DNA of 51,360 nucleotides from Balneolaceae bacterium (lineage in GTDB: Bacteria > Bacteroidota > Rhodothermia > Balneolales > Balneolaceae). A program made the position numbers and the translations under genes. Numbering within the stretch: position 1 is the first letter of the stretch; every line of letters starts with the position of its first letter. Shown piece after piece: positions 1 to 8,725 of this stretch. The notes under the pieces are model-generated. The model was not told the origin of the DNA, did no database searches, and saw only the letters and a program-made list of their open reading frames with translations. The stretch spans positions 1 through 51,360 of the forward strand of contig JAASTO010000001.1 of assembly GCA_021767245.1 (NCBI GenBank). The letters run 5' to 3'.

Positions 1-1655
1 AGGATCTTATCCACATGCTGAATAGTGGAAAGCCGGTGAGCGACAACAATGGAAGTTCGGCCCTGCATCATCAGGCGACTTGATTCAGTGACCAAAGCTT
101 CTGTTTCAGAATCTACGCTTGAAGTTGCCTCATCAAGCACAAGAATTTCGGGATTGTAAACCAGGGCTCTCACAAAACAAATGAGTTGCCTTTGCCCCAT
201 TGAAAGGGATGCTCCCCGTTCCTTTAGTACGTAATCATAACTGTTGGGTAGTTTTTCTATGAACCGATGAGCCTCAACTTTGTGAGCTGCACTTATGACC
301 TGCTCCCTGGTAATATCGGGATGCCCAAGGGTGATATTATCCAGAATAGTACCGGAAAAGAGAGCGTTATCCTGAAGCACCAACCCAAAATGAGACCGAA
401 GATCATTTAGCGTCAGGTCTCTGATATCGACTCCATCAATTTTGATACTTCCTTTTTCAATGTCGTAAAACCTCAGTAGCAAATTAATGATCGTCGTCTT
501 CCCTGCTCCTGTGGCACCTACAATGGCAATATCCTCACCCGGTTCAGCAGTAAATGAAATGTCTTTGAGTACGTAATCTTCCCCCTCATTGTACTTAAAC
601 CATACATTCTCAAATTCGATCTTACCTTTGGGGTCTTTTATCGTTTTAGGATTCTCCGTTTCAACAACCTGAGTCTCGGTATCAAGAACACCGAAGATCC
701 GTTCAGAGGATGCCAGTGCTGACTGCAGGGTATTGAACTTCTCTGAAAGCCCTTGAATAGGCCGGAAGAATTGCCGCGCATACTGAATGAATGCCAACAA
801 GACACCAAAGGTCACTCCATCCATTAGGGCTCTGGCGCCTCCGTACCACACAATTAAAGCCATAGCTAAACTTGCTGTGATCTCAACGATTGGCCAAAAA
901 ATAGCAAAGTAGAATATGGTATCAATGTAGGCATCCCTGTGCCCTGCGTTTATCTTTTCAAACTTTTCGCGCTGCTTTTTCTCCCGGTTAAACAACTGCA
1001 CCACATCAATCCCATTGATGTGCTCCTGCACAAAAGAATTTAGCTGTGCGATCTTATCCCTGACCTCCAAAAATGTAACACGAACTTTTGCTTTGAACCA
1101 GAATGTAGCATAAAACAGGATGGGCAGAACCGTTAGGGTTACCAAACTCAGCTCCCAGTTCATGCTGAACATGAAGTACAGGATGAAAATGATCCTGAAC
1201 ATGTCCCCGATGATAGCCACCACCCCGTCTGAAAGCAATTCACTCAGGGCCTCAATATCACTGGTGGTTCTGGTGATCAATTTTCCGATCGGATTCTTAT
1301 CAAAAAACTGAACATTCAGCGTCTGGATCTTTTTGAAGACGGTATTACGTAAAGAGAAGAGTGCGTTCTGACCAAACCAGCGCGTGATATAAGTATTGAA
1401 TACAAGCAGGATAAACTCCCCAAGTAAGGCTCCGGCAAGTAGGGTTATGATCCACCACAGACCCTCAAAATCATCCGTAGCGATATACTCATCTACTGCG
1501 ATCTGAGTCAGTTTAGGGCGGATCGTACCTAAATAAGAGGCTGATAAGGTTAGCACAATGGCTAACAGAATGAACCACTTATAGGGTTTTAGAAAAAAAT
1601 AAAGCCGCCGAATTAAAGTAGTATCGACGGCTTCAGAATTTTTAGATTTACTCAC
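1..1655 (-). CDS. ABC exporter half-transporter with canonical Walker B (TM288-like), 3' end cut off
   Basis: An ABC exporter subunit with an N-terminal six-helix membrane domain and a C-terminal ATPase, read from a GTG at 1655. About 551 residues are visible and perhaps 35-45 are lost at the window edge. The Walker A motif GATGAGKT lies near residue 380, the signature is LSMGQRQ near 484 rather than LSGGQ, and Walker B is ILVLDEATSS with the catalytic Glu at about residue 509. An H-loop (VVAHRLST) follows. A canonical Glu combined with an altered signature is the pattern of the TM288-type subunit of heterodimeric exporters. The partner is probably the half-transporter at 2997-4799, with rnz between them. 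The start lies 12 bases after the rnz stop. The only nearby ATG runs into TGA after one codon, which supports the GTG. The substrate (lipid, drug or peptide) cannot be read from sequence. Confidence 0.9.
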   Translation of the reverse strand, partial: MSKSKNSEAVDTTLIRRLYFFLKPYKWFILLAIVLTLSASYLGTIRPKLTQIAVDEYIATDDFEGLWWIITLLAGALLGEFILLVFNTYITRWFGQNALFSLRNTVFKKIQTLNVQFFDKNPIGKLITRTTSDIEALSELLSDGVVAIIGDMFRIIFILYFMFSMNWELSLVTLTVLPILFYATFWFKAKVRVTFLEVRDKIAQLNSFVQEHINGIDVVQLFNREKKQREKFEKINAGHRDAYIDTIFYFAIFWPIVEITASLAMALIVWYGGARALMDGVTFGVLLAFIQYARQFFRPIQGLSEKFNTLQSALASSERIFGVLDTETQVVETENPKTIKDPKGKIEFENVWFKYNEGEDYVLKDISFTAEPGEDIAIVGATGAGKTTIINLLLRFYDIEKGSIKIDGVDIRDLTLNDLRSHFGLVLQDNALFSGTILDNITLGHPDITREQVISAAHKVEAHRFIEKLPNSYDYVLKERGASLSMGQRQLICFVRALVYNPEILVLDEATSSVDSETEALVTESSRLMMQGRTSIVVAHRLSTIQHVDKI

Positions 1656-1667
1656 TTATTCAGTTCA

Positions 1668-2924
1668 TTAAAATCTGTCAAAATCATCATAAGATGACCT
1701 TGGAGTAATGTTACGGTGTGAAGATTCAGAATCTGAATCATCTTTCTTATCCTTAATATTGGCACTGTAAGTGCTGCTACCGTAGGTCTTACGTTTGTAA
1801 TTACTGCTTCCGCGGCTATCAGAACGATTTGAACTGCTGCTTCGGTTCCCGCGATAATTACTTTTACCCCGGTTAGGTCCACCTTTACGGGATCGGAATT
1901 TTTTCTTTCCGCCTTTGTGGTTTTTCTTGCCCTTATAGTTCTTACCGCCTGACTTGTCATCCAGTTCGTTGATCTCAACTTTCGGAGTGATAATGCCTCT
2001 TTCGTGCATTGGGTCGGTGAATATCGGGCGCAATTCGTTTGCCAGCCATGCCGGGTAGAATCCTTCACGGGCTTCTTTAAGAAGATCGTGCGCGTTTGTA
2101 TAACGAGCTGAGAAGTGACCAATAACCAATAATTTTGTTTGTGCCTCAGTGGCTACGCGAGCTGCATCAGCTGTAGATGAGTGTCCGGTTTCTCCGGCTT
2201 TATCATCCAAGTCTTTACCAAAAGTAGCTTCGTGATACAGAATGTTGGTATTCATTGCCAGTTTCACAGCGTTTGGTGTGTACTCTGTATCTGTGACGTA
2301 AGCAAAGCTATCACCCGGGCGCGGATGTCCTACAATATCCGAAGACTGAACGACCGTTCCATCTTCAAGCGTAACATCATTTCCGGCTTTAAGTTCTTTG
2401 TATTGCTCGTCTTTGGAAATGCCCATTTTTTCAGCCTTGTCAGCATCTACTTTTCCGGGCTTGTCTTTTTCCTGAAAGCGGTAGCCTACGCAAAATTTAT
2501 TGTGCTTTAGTGGGCGGGCTTCCACATAATATTCATCAGCATCCATCACACGATCAACGTCAATATCGTCTTTGATCTCATGGAATATGATCTCATAATT
2601 TGGCTGAATGTCCGCAAATTTAAGATTCCACTCTACAAATTCTTTAATGCCAACCGGACCGGTTATGGTAAGGGGTTTTTCCCTTCGTTGTAATTGAAGG
2701 GTAGCCAACAGGCCAAGCAGTCCTGAATAGTGATCTACATCAAAATGAGTGATGAAGATCCCTTCAATTTTTGATCTCTTGATTCCGGCCTGTAACATGC
2801 GCATTTGAGCATTTTCACCACAATCGAAAAGAAAGACACTGCCCTCTCTCCATAATGCAACGGATGGTAAATGCCGAACGGCTGTTGGTGTTGCTGATGC
2901 TACTCCTAATGGTACTACAATCAT
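1668..2924 (-). CDS. rnz: Ribonuclease Z with atypical HxD metal motif and basic C-terminal tail
   Basis: A metallo-beta-lactamase-fold endonuclease expected to cut tRNA precursors at the 3' end. The ligands line up with the B. subtilis enzyme: H60, D64, H65, H141, D212 (TDTEY) and H270 (GHFSARY). The residue normally second His of HxHxDH is Asp62 (THFDVDHYSG). Other family marks are the GYRFQEKDKPGK block near 147 and HSSTADAA near 248. At 418 aa it is about 100 residues longer than the usual ~310; residues from about 325 on are Lys/Arg/Gly/Ser-rich (KGKKNHKGGKKKFRSRKGG and RGN/RGS repeats), suggesting an RNA-binding tail. A GGGAG sequence sits upstream of the ATG. The gene lies between two ABC half-transporter genes, 72 bases after one and 12 before the other. 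The family assignment is firm; the effect of Asp62 is unknown. Confidence 0.93.
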   Translation of the reverse strand: MIVVPLGVASATPTAVRHLPSVALWREGSVFLFDCGENAQMRMLQAGIKRSKIEGIFITHFDVDHYSGLLGLLATLQLQRREKPLTITGPVGIKEFVEWNLKFADIQPNYEIIFHEIKDDIDVDRVMDADEYYVEARPLKHNKFCVGYRFQEKDKPGKVDADKAEKMGISKDEQYKELKAGNDVTLEDGTVVQSSDIVGHPRPGDSFAYVTDTEYTPNAVKLAMNTNILYHEATFGKDLDDKAGETGHSSTADAARVATEAQTKLLVIGHFSARYTNAHDLLKEAREGFYPAWLANELRPIFTDPMHERGIITPKVEINELDDKSGGKNYKGKKNHKGGKKKFRSRKGGPNRGKSNYRGNRSSSSNRSDSRGSSNYKRKTYGSSTYSANIKDKKDDSDSESSHRNITPRSSYDDFDRF

Positions 2925-2996
2925 TTTATGTTCTCCCGTGAGATATGATTTTTATGGGCATTGCTTTCAAACAATTAGCCCTGTTTTTTATGTTAT

Positions 2997-4799
2997 TTAA
3001 ATTTCTGCCAATTCCTGTTCTAGAATCTGTTTGTTATACATGGCGGTGTATTTGCCTTCTTGAGCTAACAGTTCTTCGTGGGTACCTGTTTCTGTTATTT
3101 TCCCATCTTCCAAATAATAGATCTTGTCCGCATCTTTAATAGTTGAAATGCGATGACTAATCATAATTGTTGTCCTTCCGCTAAGCTCTTGCCTTAAGTG
3201 TTTTAAAATGGCGTCCTCTGTTTTTGTGTCAACGGCACTTAATGAATCATCAAAGATCAATATTTTAGGGTCTTTGATCAATGCTCTTGCAATAGCTGTC
3301 CTTTGTTTTTGTCCTCCGGAAAGAGTAATTCCTCGTTCTCCCAGCATAGTCTGAAATTTTTTCTCAAAATCCAAAATATTCTCTTTTACCTGAGCTTTTT
3401 CTGCTGCAAGTTCTATGAGTTCTTCAGAGGCATTATCTACTCCAAAAGCAATGTTATCGCCAATCGTATCTGAAAATAAGAATGTTTCCTGTGGGACGAA
3501 ACCAATGGATTCCCGAATCTTATCTAACGACCAATCCTTAAGATCATGACCGTCTATCAACACCTGTCCTTCGGACGGATCAAATAATCTTGGAATAAGC
3601 TGAACCAGGGTTGTTTTACCGGCCCCTGTCCTGCCAACCAGGGCGATATTTTCTCCGGGTTCAATTGTGAATGATACGTCTTTCAGAACATATTCATCTG
3701 ATTCTGGGTATTTGAAACTTACATGTTTGAATTCAAGACGTCCTTTGACCTCATCTTCGACCCTATCTTCTTTGCTTTCAATTTCGATCGGTTCATCCAG
3801 CAATTCCTTGATCCTATCCCAGGATGCCAGGGAGCGCTGAAACCGGTTCGTTGTGTAACCCAAAGCGGCAACCGGCCAGGTCAGATAAGCCACATAGATC
3901 AAAAACTCGGCAATGTTACCTACGGTGATAGTACCTTCGATCACCATTTCACCCCCCTTCCAGATCACGATAAGCAAGGAAATTCCGATCAGAAAATTCA
4001 GGCCCGGGTGGAACATGGATTCGATCATATCCAACCTGAGTTTCTTCTTACGGTAATCCTCACTTTCATTTTCAAATAATTCCTGCTCATGATCCACCCG
4101 ATTAAAGGATTTGATCAATCGGATCGCTGAAAACGTTTCTTTGGCACGCCCGGCCATTCTGGAGTATTGTTCCTGAATAATGGTAGAATGTGTATGAATG
4201 TACCCGGTGATCCAATAGGCAAAGATCGAGATGAGTGGTAAAGGCATTAAGGCCCAATAGGTAAGTTCTGTATTTACAATGAACATCATGGCCAGCACAA
4301 ACCCGGCTCTTGTCACGGTGTTTACACTATACATGATCACAGGGCCATAATAATCACGTACCTTACCAACATCCTCTGTAGCTCTAACGTAGATCTCACC
4401 CGAGGAGTTTTCAGTGAAAAAACGCTGTGGCAGATCCATGAGTTTTTTAACGATATCATTCCTGATATCAAACTCCACCTTTCTTGAAGTAACAATAAGG
4501 GTTTGCCTCGTTGCAAATAATAAAATCCCATACAATATAACCGTACCGATCAATATCAGCGAATTTTGTGCTAAAACTAGAGAAGCTTCTGTATTAAACA
4601 GAGTTTTTATGATGTTATCAGGAATTTGGAATCCTGCATTGGAAAGAGATTCAACTTCATCCATGGTTTGCCGAATGAGTACCGGGATCCAAATGAGGAA
4701 AAAGTTTGATGCCGTTAAAAACAGAACACCCCATATCATGGTGCTCTTGTATCTCTTTAAGTACTTATTTAATTCTTTTATTGCGCCCAAACCTTTCAA
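2997..4799 (-). CDS. ABC exporter half-transporter with degenerate Walker B (TM287-like)
   Basis: A 600-aa ABC exporter half: membrane domain over roughly residues 1-320, ATPase over 350-600. Walker A is GRTGAGKT (389-396), the signature is canonical LSGGQ (493-497), and the H-loop His is at 549. Walker B is ILIFDDSLSAVD, so the catalytic Glu is replaced by Asp518. In heterodimeric exporters such as TM287/288, BmrCD and LmrCD, one subunit carries this Asp and pairs with a partner that has an altered signature and a normal Glu. The product of 1-1655 has exactly those features, so I infer one asymmetric exporter with a single fully active ATP site. The start is 21 bases after the stop of the renalase-like gene and the stop is 72 bases before rnz, so all are probably co-transcribed. 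The substrate is unknown. Confidence 0.92.
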   Translation of the reverse strand: MKGLGAIKELNKYLKRYKSTMIWGVLFLTASNFFLIWIPVLIRQTMDEVESLSNAGFQIPDNIIKTLFNTEASLVLAQNSLILIGTVILYGILLFATRQTLIVTSRKVEFDIRNDIVKKLMDLPQRFFTENSSGEIYVRATEDVGKVRDYYGPVIMYSVNTVTRAGFVLAMMFIVNTELTYWALMPLPLISIFAYWITGYIHTHSTIIQEQYSRMAGRAKETFSAIRLIKSFNRVDHEQELFENESEDYRKKKLRLDMIESMFHPGLNFLIGISLLIVIWKGGEMVIEGTITVGNIAEFLIYVAYLTWPVAALGYTTNRFQRSLASWDRIKELLDEPIEIESKEDRVEDEVKGRLEFKHVSFKYPESDEYVLKDVSFTIEPGENIALVGRTGAGKTTLVQLIPRLFDPSEGQVLIDGHDLKDWSLDKIRESIGFVPQETFLFSDTIGDNIAFGVDNASEELIELAAEKAQVKENILDFEKKFQTMLGERGITLSGGQKQRTAIARALIKDPKILIFDDSLSAVDTKTEDAILKHLRQELSGRTTIMISHRISTIKDADKIYYLEDGKITETGTHEELLAQEGKYTAMYNKQILEQELAEI

Positions 4800-4820
4800 G
4801 GTGTTATGGCTTATGAGTTA

Positions 4821-5852
4821 TTATTTGTTTGCAGATAAATGTTCTGCCCAGTGTTTTCCGAGTTTCATTCCGGAAAGATACGCGGCCTCGACCGAGTTAC
4901 CATTCATATAGGAACCAACCAAAGCTAAAGGAGTGCCGTTTCCACTGATTTCCATAAAATCGTTTTTTAACCATTTATTGGCCTGACTGTATCTCCAAAA
5001 ATGTAACTGTTTCCAGTTTGGGCTTTCAGCCCATTTGCCAAGTACTGAGTTTAGTTGCCATAACGTCAATAAAGCAACCTCTTCCCTTTCCTTATCCATA
5101 TTCGAAATCGCGAAATCAGTCGTTGAATGAACAACTAAAGACACCTTTCTAAGATCACGTTTTTTAGACTCATTTGAAATAAACTTTATGACCGGATCCT
5201 CTACCTCTAAAACATCCCACTCTAATGGTTCAATTCCATCATAGACGACCATTAAAGCAAACTCAGGATCATACGTCACTGTCTGCAGATATTGGATCAG
5301 GCCCAATATCTGCTCTTGATCTTCGGCCGTTTTGAGAATTTCTAGGGCTTGAGGTGCCGGACAAGATATAACTACAGCGTCAGCTTCAATCAACAAATCG
5401 GAATCACATTTCAGTTGCCAACATAAATTGTCATAATCGTCATGTATTTTCTCCAGCTTTACAACTCTTTGCTGATTGTGAATCTCAAGACCTTTGCCTA
5501 AATACTTTCCTATCGAGTTCATACCTCCGGGAGCAAAGTATCTTTTCGACCCTTCACTGCCAACAGTTCGATCATCTTTTGAATGCATGGAAGCGAATGA
5601 ACCGCTCCACGACTTTATAATATCCTTTTTTATCAGAGCATCAACAAATGTTTTGAATTCTGATGAATGAGCGGCGAAACCGGGCACTCCATGGTCAAGT
5701 CTCAATTTTTTATCATTTTCGACGTATCGTGTGGCCATTCTGCCACCGTAACCCCTGCTTTTTTCAAAGATTAAGACCTCATGCCCTGCCCTTTTTAATT
5801 CCCGAGCAGCGATCAAACCGGACATACCTGCCCCAACAACAGCAATTTTCAT
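4821..5852 (-). CDS. Renalase-like FAD-dependent oxidoreductase
   Basis: A 343-aa flavoprotein of the amine-oxidase/renalase group (COG3380-like). The N-terminus has the dinucleotide-binding signature VVGAGMSGLIAARELKRAGH followed by FEKSRGYGGRMATR, the GG-doublet motif typical of these enzymes. The C-terminus has the second FAD-contacting segment (LALVGSYMNGNSVEAAYLSG). There is no signal peptide, so it is probably cytosolic. Bacterial renalases oxidise aberrant dihydro-isomers of NAD(P)H, but the family also holds uncharacterised oxidoreductases and the exact substrate is not visible. It sits 21 bases upstream of the ABC half-transporter at 2997-4799 and follows the AtuA-like gene by 41 bases, all on the minus strand. 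Confidence 0.85.
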   Translation of the reverse strand: MKIAVVGAGMSGLIAARELKRAGHEVLIFEKSRGYGGRMATRYVENDKKLRLDHGVPGFAAHSSEFKTFVDALIKKDIIKSWSGSFASMHSKDDRTVGSEGSKRYFAPGGMNSIGKYLGKGLEIHNQQRVVKLEKIHDDYDNLCWQLKCDSDLLIEADAVVISCPAPQALEILKTAEDQEQILGLIQYLQTVTYDPEFALMVVYDGIEPLEWDVLEVEDPVIKFISNESKKRDLRKVSLVVHSTTDFAISNMDKEREEVALLTLWQLNSVLGKWAESPNWKQLHFWRYSQANKWLKNDFMEISGNGTPLALVGSYMNGNSVEAAYLSGMKLGKHWAEHLSANK

Positions 5853-5893
5853 GCTTCTATTTTTACTGTTAGCAGACCGGTTGCCCGAATTGT

Positions 5894-7264
5894 TTAATCG
5901 ATCTCATAAAGAGTAACCTGCGGTTTAACAGCTTTTTTATCCAGCAATGCCGGCCAGTAGGCTACCACATCACTCGCTTTAGGGCGACCACCGGCAAAAC
6001 CGGTAACACCACTAGGTCCTGTAAGGATCAAAGGAGCGATTTCCATTCCAAAGCGATTCAGGTCCTTTTTACTTTTACCTGACAAGGATACCCTTAGCTG
6101 GATCTCGTCATATTCTTTTTCAAGAGCTTCAATTGTTACGGGAATCTCAGAATTCCCATTGTAACCAATGTATTCACTGTGGAATGCGTCATACTCAAGA
6201 TCGAGTAATTCTGCTCGGCTTTTTAGTATCTCAGCACCTTTAACGGCTTTTTTCAGTGCATCGGGCCAGCAATACACCAATGTAGCAGAAAGTTTATACC
6301 CATCATTATAACTGGCAGAGACCTTGTACGTTGGGGTATCCGGATGTCCCTTTATACCTGTGATCTTTACTCTGTTTTTATCAGTTTCTTCTACTTGAAT
6401 AGAAGTAAAATCTGCGATCACATCAGGTGTGATATATTCTGAAGGATCCCCAATTTCGTACAACAACTGCTCTTTTACCGTCATTTCACTGATCAACCCT
6501 CCGGTATTCTCATGTTTGGTTACATAAAAATCTCCGTTGGGATAAGCCTCTATGATCGGAAAACCGATCTCAGTAAAATCGTCCACTTTTTCCCAATCCG
6601 TGAAATTCCCTCCGGATACCTGAGCTCCACATTCAATTATGTGTCCGGCTATGGTCCCCACAGCCATTTTATCAAAATCATCGGCTTCCCATCCAAATTC
6701 ATGGATCATTGGAGCTAAAGTGAGTCCTGTGTCAGTTACGCGTCCGGTTATGATAACATCAGCATCCGTTCGAAGCGCTTCCACAATTGGCCAACAACCA
6801 AAATAAACATTGGCGCTTAGCAGCTCGTCCTTAACTTCAGCGATGGACTTTCCATTGTCCATATTGTTAAGGGTATGGCCCTCTTTGATCAGTTCGTCGA
6901 TCTGATCCAGAATATCATCTCCATCAACCACGGCTACTTTCAGATCGGTGTATCCCTTTTCCTTAGCAATTTTGAGGATCTCATCCTTACAGGCCATGGG
7001 ATTAACCCCACCGGCATTACTGATCACTTTAATGCCATCATTTTTTATCTCCGGAAGTACCTGTTCCACCACCGATACAAAATCACGGGCATAACCCCAA
7101 TCAGGATTACGCATACGTTGTTTTTGCATGATCGACATGGTTACTTCAGCCAGGTAGTCCATCACAAGGTAATCAATGGGACCTTTTTTAGCCTGGTTAA
7201 CCGGTGCATTTGGGAGGTCGCCCCAGAATCCTTGTCCTGACGCAATACGGATAAAATCTTTCAT
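5894..7264 (-). CDS. AtuA-like DUF1446 family protein
   Basis: A 456-aa protein of the DUF1446/AtuA family. The beginning (RIASGQGFWGDLPNA), the ISNAGGVNP segment near residue 82, ITGRVTDTGLTLAPMI near 174 and the HIIECGAQVSGGNF block near 209 are typical of the family. The founding member is encoded with the acyclic terpene utilisation genes of Pseudomonas, where it is needed for citronellol/geraniol growth but has no defined reaction. Relatives are often found with acyl-CoA carboxylases and acyl-CoA dehydrogenases. Here a carboxyltransferase of the methylcrotonyl/geranyl-CoA type lies about 8 kb away (15007-16638), not adjacent. No signal peptide is present. The gene starts a minus-strand run that continues into the renalase-like gene. 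Confidence 0.85.
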   Translation of the reverse strand: MKDFIRIASGQGFWGDLPNAPVNQAKKGPIDYLVMDYLAEVTMSIMQKQRMRNPDWGYARDFVSVVEQVLPEIKNDGIKVISNAGGVNPMACKDEILKIAKEKGYTDLKVAVVDGDDILDQIDELIKEGHTLNNMDNGKSIAEVKDELLSANVYFGCWPIVEALRTDADVIITGRVTDTGLTLAPMIHEFGWEADDFDKMAVGTIAGHIIECGAQVSGGNFTDWEKVDDFTEIGFPIIEAYPNGDFYVTKHENTGGLISEMTVKEQLLYEIGDPSEYITPDVIADFTSIQVEETDKNRVKITGIKGHPDTPTYKVSASYNDGYKLSATLVYCWPDALKKAVKGAEILKSRAELLDLEYDAFHSEYIGYNGNSEIPVTIEALEKEYDEIQLRVSLSGKSKKDLNRFGMEIAPLILTGPSGVTGFAGGRPKASDVVAYWPALLDKKAVKPQVTLYEID

Positions 7265-7336
7265 TTAAATACTAATTTATAACAGCTTAGATTTAGAATT
7301 TGAATATCGGGATATTTTCACTGCTTGTGAAATAAA

Positions 7337-7365
7337 AAACCCTGCTTATTTATAAAGCAGGGTTT
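7337..7365 (-). terminator. Rho-independent terminator after the amidohydrolase operon
   Basis: A perfect 11-base stem (AAACCCTGCTT at 7337-7347 with AAGCAGGGTTT at 7355-7365) encloses a 7-base loop. Read on the minus strand it runs into GGGTTTTTTATTT, giving a clear U-tract. It begins 29 bases past the stop of the amidohydrolase at 7394 and separates that operon from the AtuA-like gene. Confidence 0.9.
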
Positions 7366-7393
7366 AGTTTTAATAGGTTTTAATCATCTCTGA

Positions 7394-8710
7394 TTATTTG
7401 TTCACTGCATCCCTGTCGAGGAACTCATCATATAATTGAGAGTGGCGACTTTGCATTGGGATCTTATATCCCTTAATGAAAACCTGTTCGATATTGGTTA
7501 ACGGTTCGAACGGATCACCATCAGATATAAATAAGTTAGCTTGTTTGCCTTCCTCCAGGGAACCGATCTTATCGGCTACACCAAACATCTCAGCCGGATT
7601 GATGGTCACTGCTTTAAGAGCCTCTTCAGTGCCCATGCCATAGGCAGCTGCATAACCTGCTTCAAAGGCAGTATTTCTGGAGTTCTCTGTGTCGTCTGAC
7701 ACGATGGCTACTTTAACACCGGCTTCAGCCATCAGTCCCGGGTTTTGATAAGGACGCTGATAATTATCATAATCACGGCTTGGAGTATAAAGAGTGGTCG
7801 TTAACACACCCATTCCTGCTTCAGCGATCTCATCAGCTACTCTCCAGCCTTCGTTGGCTCCGGCCAGAATAAAATTCATACCTTTTTGTTGCCCTGCCCA
7901 TTCAATAGCGTCCAGGATCTCCTGCTCACTATTTGCAGTGATGATAACCGGTACATCACCGCTAAGAACTTCTCGCATAGCTTCCATTCTTGGATCATGA
8001 TCCGGTTTGGTTTTGCCTGATGGATCTGATTCATAAGCTTTCATCATGCTATCATAAAAGCGGGCTTTTGACATGAAGTCGTTGATCTCATTGATCTGAC
8101 GATCGTATTGCTTTTTGATCTCCTCTTCACTTCGGTTATCCCACCAACCGCCACCGGTTGATGATGGTAAATTCATAACCAGTGCACCACTTTTCTTGAC
8201 AGCCATTGAATCCGGAGAATATCCCCAGAGATCCATAACGGCCGCCTTACCTGAAATACTGCCTGATCTTGGCTTGGCAAGTACCGTTGTGACACCGCTT
8301 ACACGGGTTACAGGAATGGCAGCACTGTGCGGATTGAAAGCCGTAAACGCGTACATATTGGGATTGAACTGCCCAACTTCTGCATCATCCACAGTGACCG
8401 GTACGGCAGATATTTCAACCAACCCGAGTCCGGTCCAGCCATCAATGAATCCCGGATACACGTGTTTTCCGGTCGCATCAATGCGCTTGTAATCGCCTGT
8501 TACACGAATGTTGTTTCCAACATAAGCAATCTTTTCTCCTTCAATAAGTATCACTCCATCTTCAATGGTTCCGTTAGTAACGGTATGAATAGTGGCTCCT
8601 GTGATGGCAAATTTTCCATATTCAGGTTTCTCGGTGATCTGAGCCTGTGTTGTTGCTGTTAAACCAAACAGCAGAGCAATGGCTACAACAAAAATATTTA
8701 GCTTCTTCAT
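7394..8710 (-). CDS. Secreted amidohydrolase-fold protein lacking metal-ligand histidines
   Basis: A 438-aa exported protein with a signal peptide (MKKLNIFVVAIALLFGL...TQA). It has the composite amidohydrolase layout: a beta-sandwich start (ITGATIHTVTNGTIEDGVIL), a barrel, and a closing segment (KIGSLEEGKQANLFISDGDP). The entry motif that should read GxIDxHxH is GFIDGWTGLG, so both His are replaced (Trp92, Gly94). The later barrel positions read IITANSEQEI and LAGANEGW instead of the usual His-bearing strands; an Asp pair (IVSDD) remains. It is therefore probably a pseudoenzyme or uses different chemistry. It is last of three tandem paralogues, 15 bases after its neighbour, with an AGGAG site upstream of the ATG and a strong terminator downstream. 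Confidence 0.88.
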   Translation of the reverse strand: MKKLNIFVVAIALLFGLTATTQAQITEKPEYGKFAITGATIHTVTNGTIEDGVILIEGEKIAYVGNNIRVTGDYKRIDATGKHVYPGFIDGWTGLGLVEISAVPVTVDDAEVGQFNPNMYAFTAFNPHSAAIPVTRVSGVTTVLAKPRSGSISGKAAVMDLWGYSPDSMAVKKSGALVMNLPSSTGGGWWDNRSEEEIKKQYDRQINEINDFMSKARFYDSMMKAYESDPSGKTKPDHDPRMEAMREVLSGDVPVIITANSEQEILDAIEWAGQQKGMNFILAGANEGWRVADEIAEAGMGVLTTTLYTPSRDYDNYQRPYQNPGLMAEAGVKVAIVSDDTENSRNTAFEAGYAAAYGMGTEEALKAVTINPAEMFGVADKIGSLEEGKQANLFISDGDPFEPLTNIEQVFIKGYKIPMQSRHSQLYDEFLDRDAVNK

Positions 8711-8725
8711 GTTCTGTTCTCCTGT

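Noticed and set aside
1652..2122. A 156-aa minus-strand frame within the RNase Z gene
   Set aside because: It lies fully inside rnz in another frame and its Arg/Thr-rich composition reflects the low-complexity tail of that gene.
3723..4079. A 118-aa plus-strand frame opposite the ABC half-transporter
   Set aside because: It is antisense to a well-conserved gene, with no motif and atypical composition.
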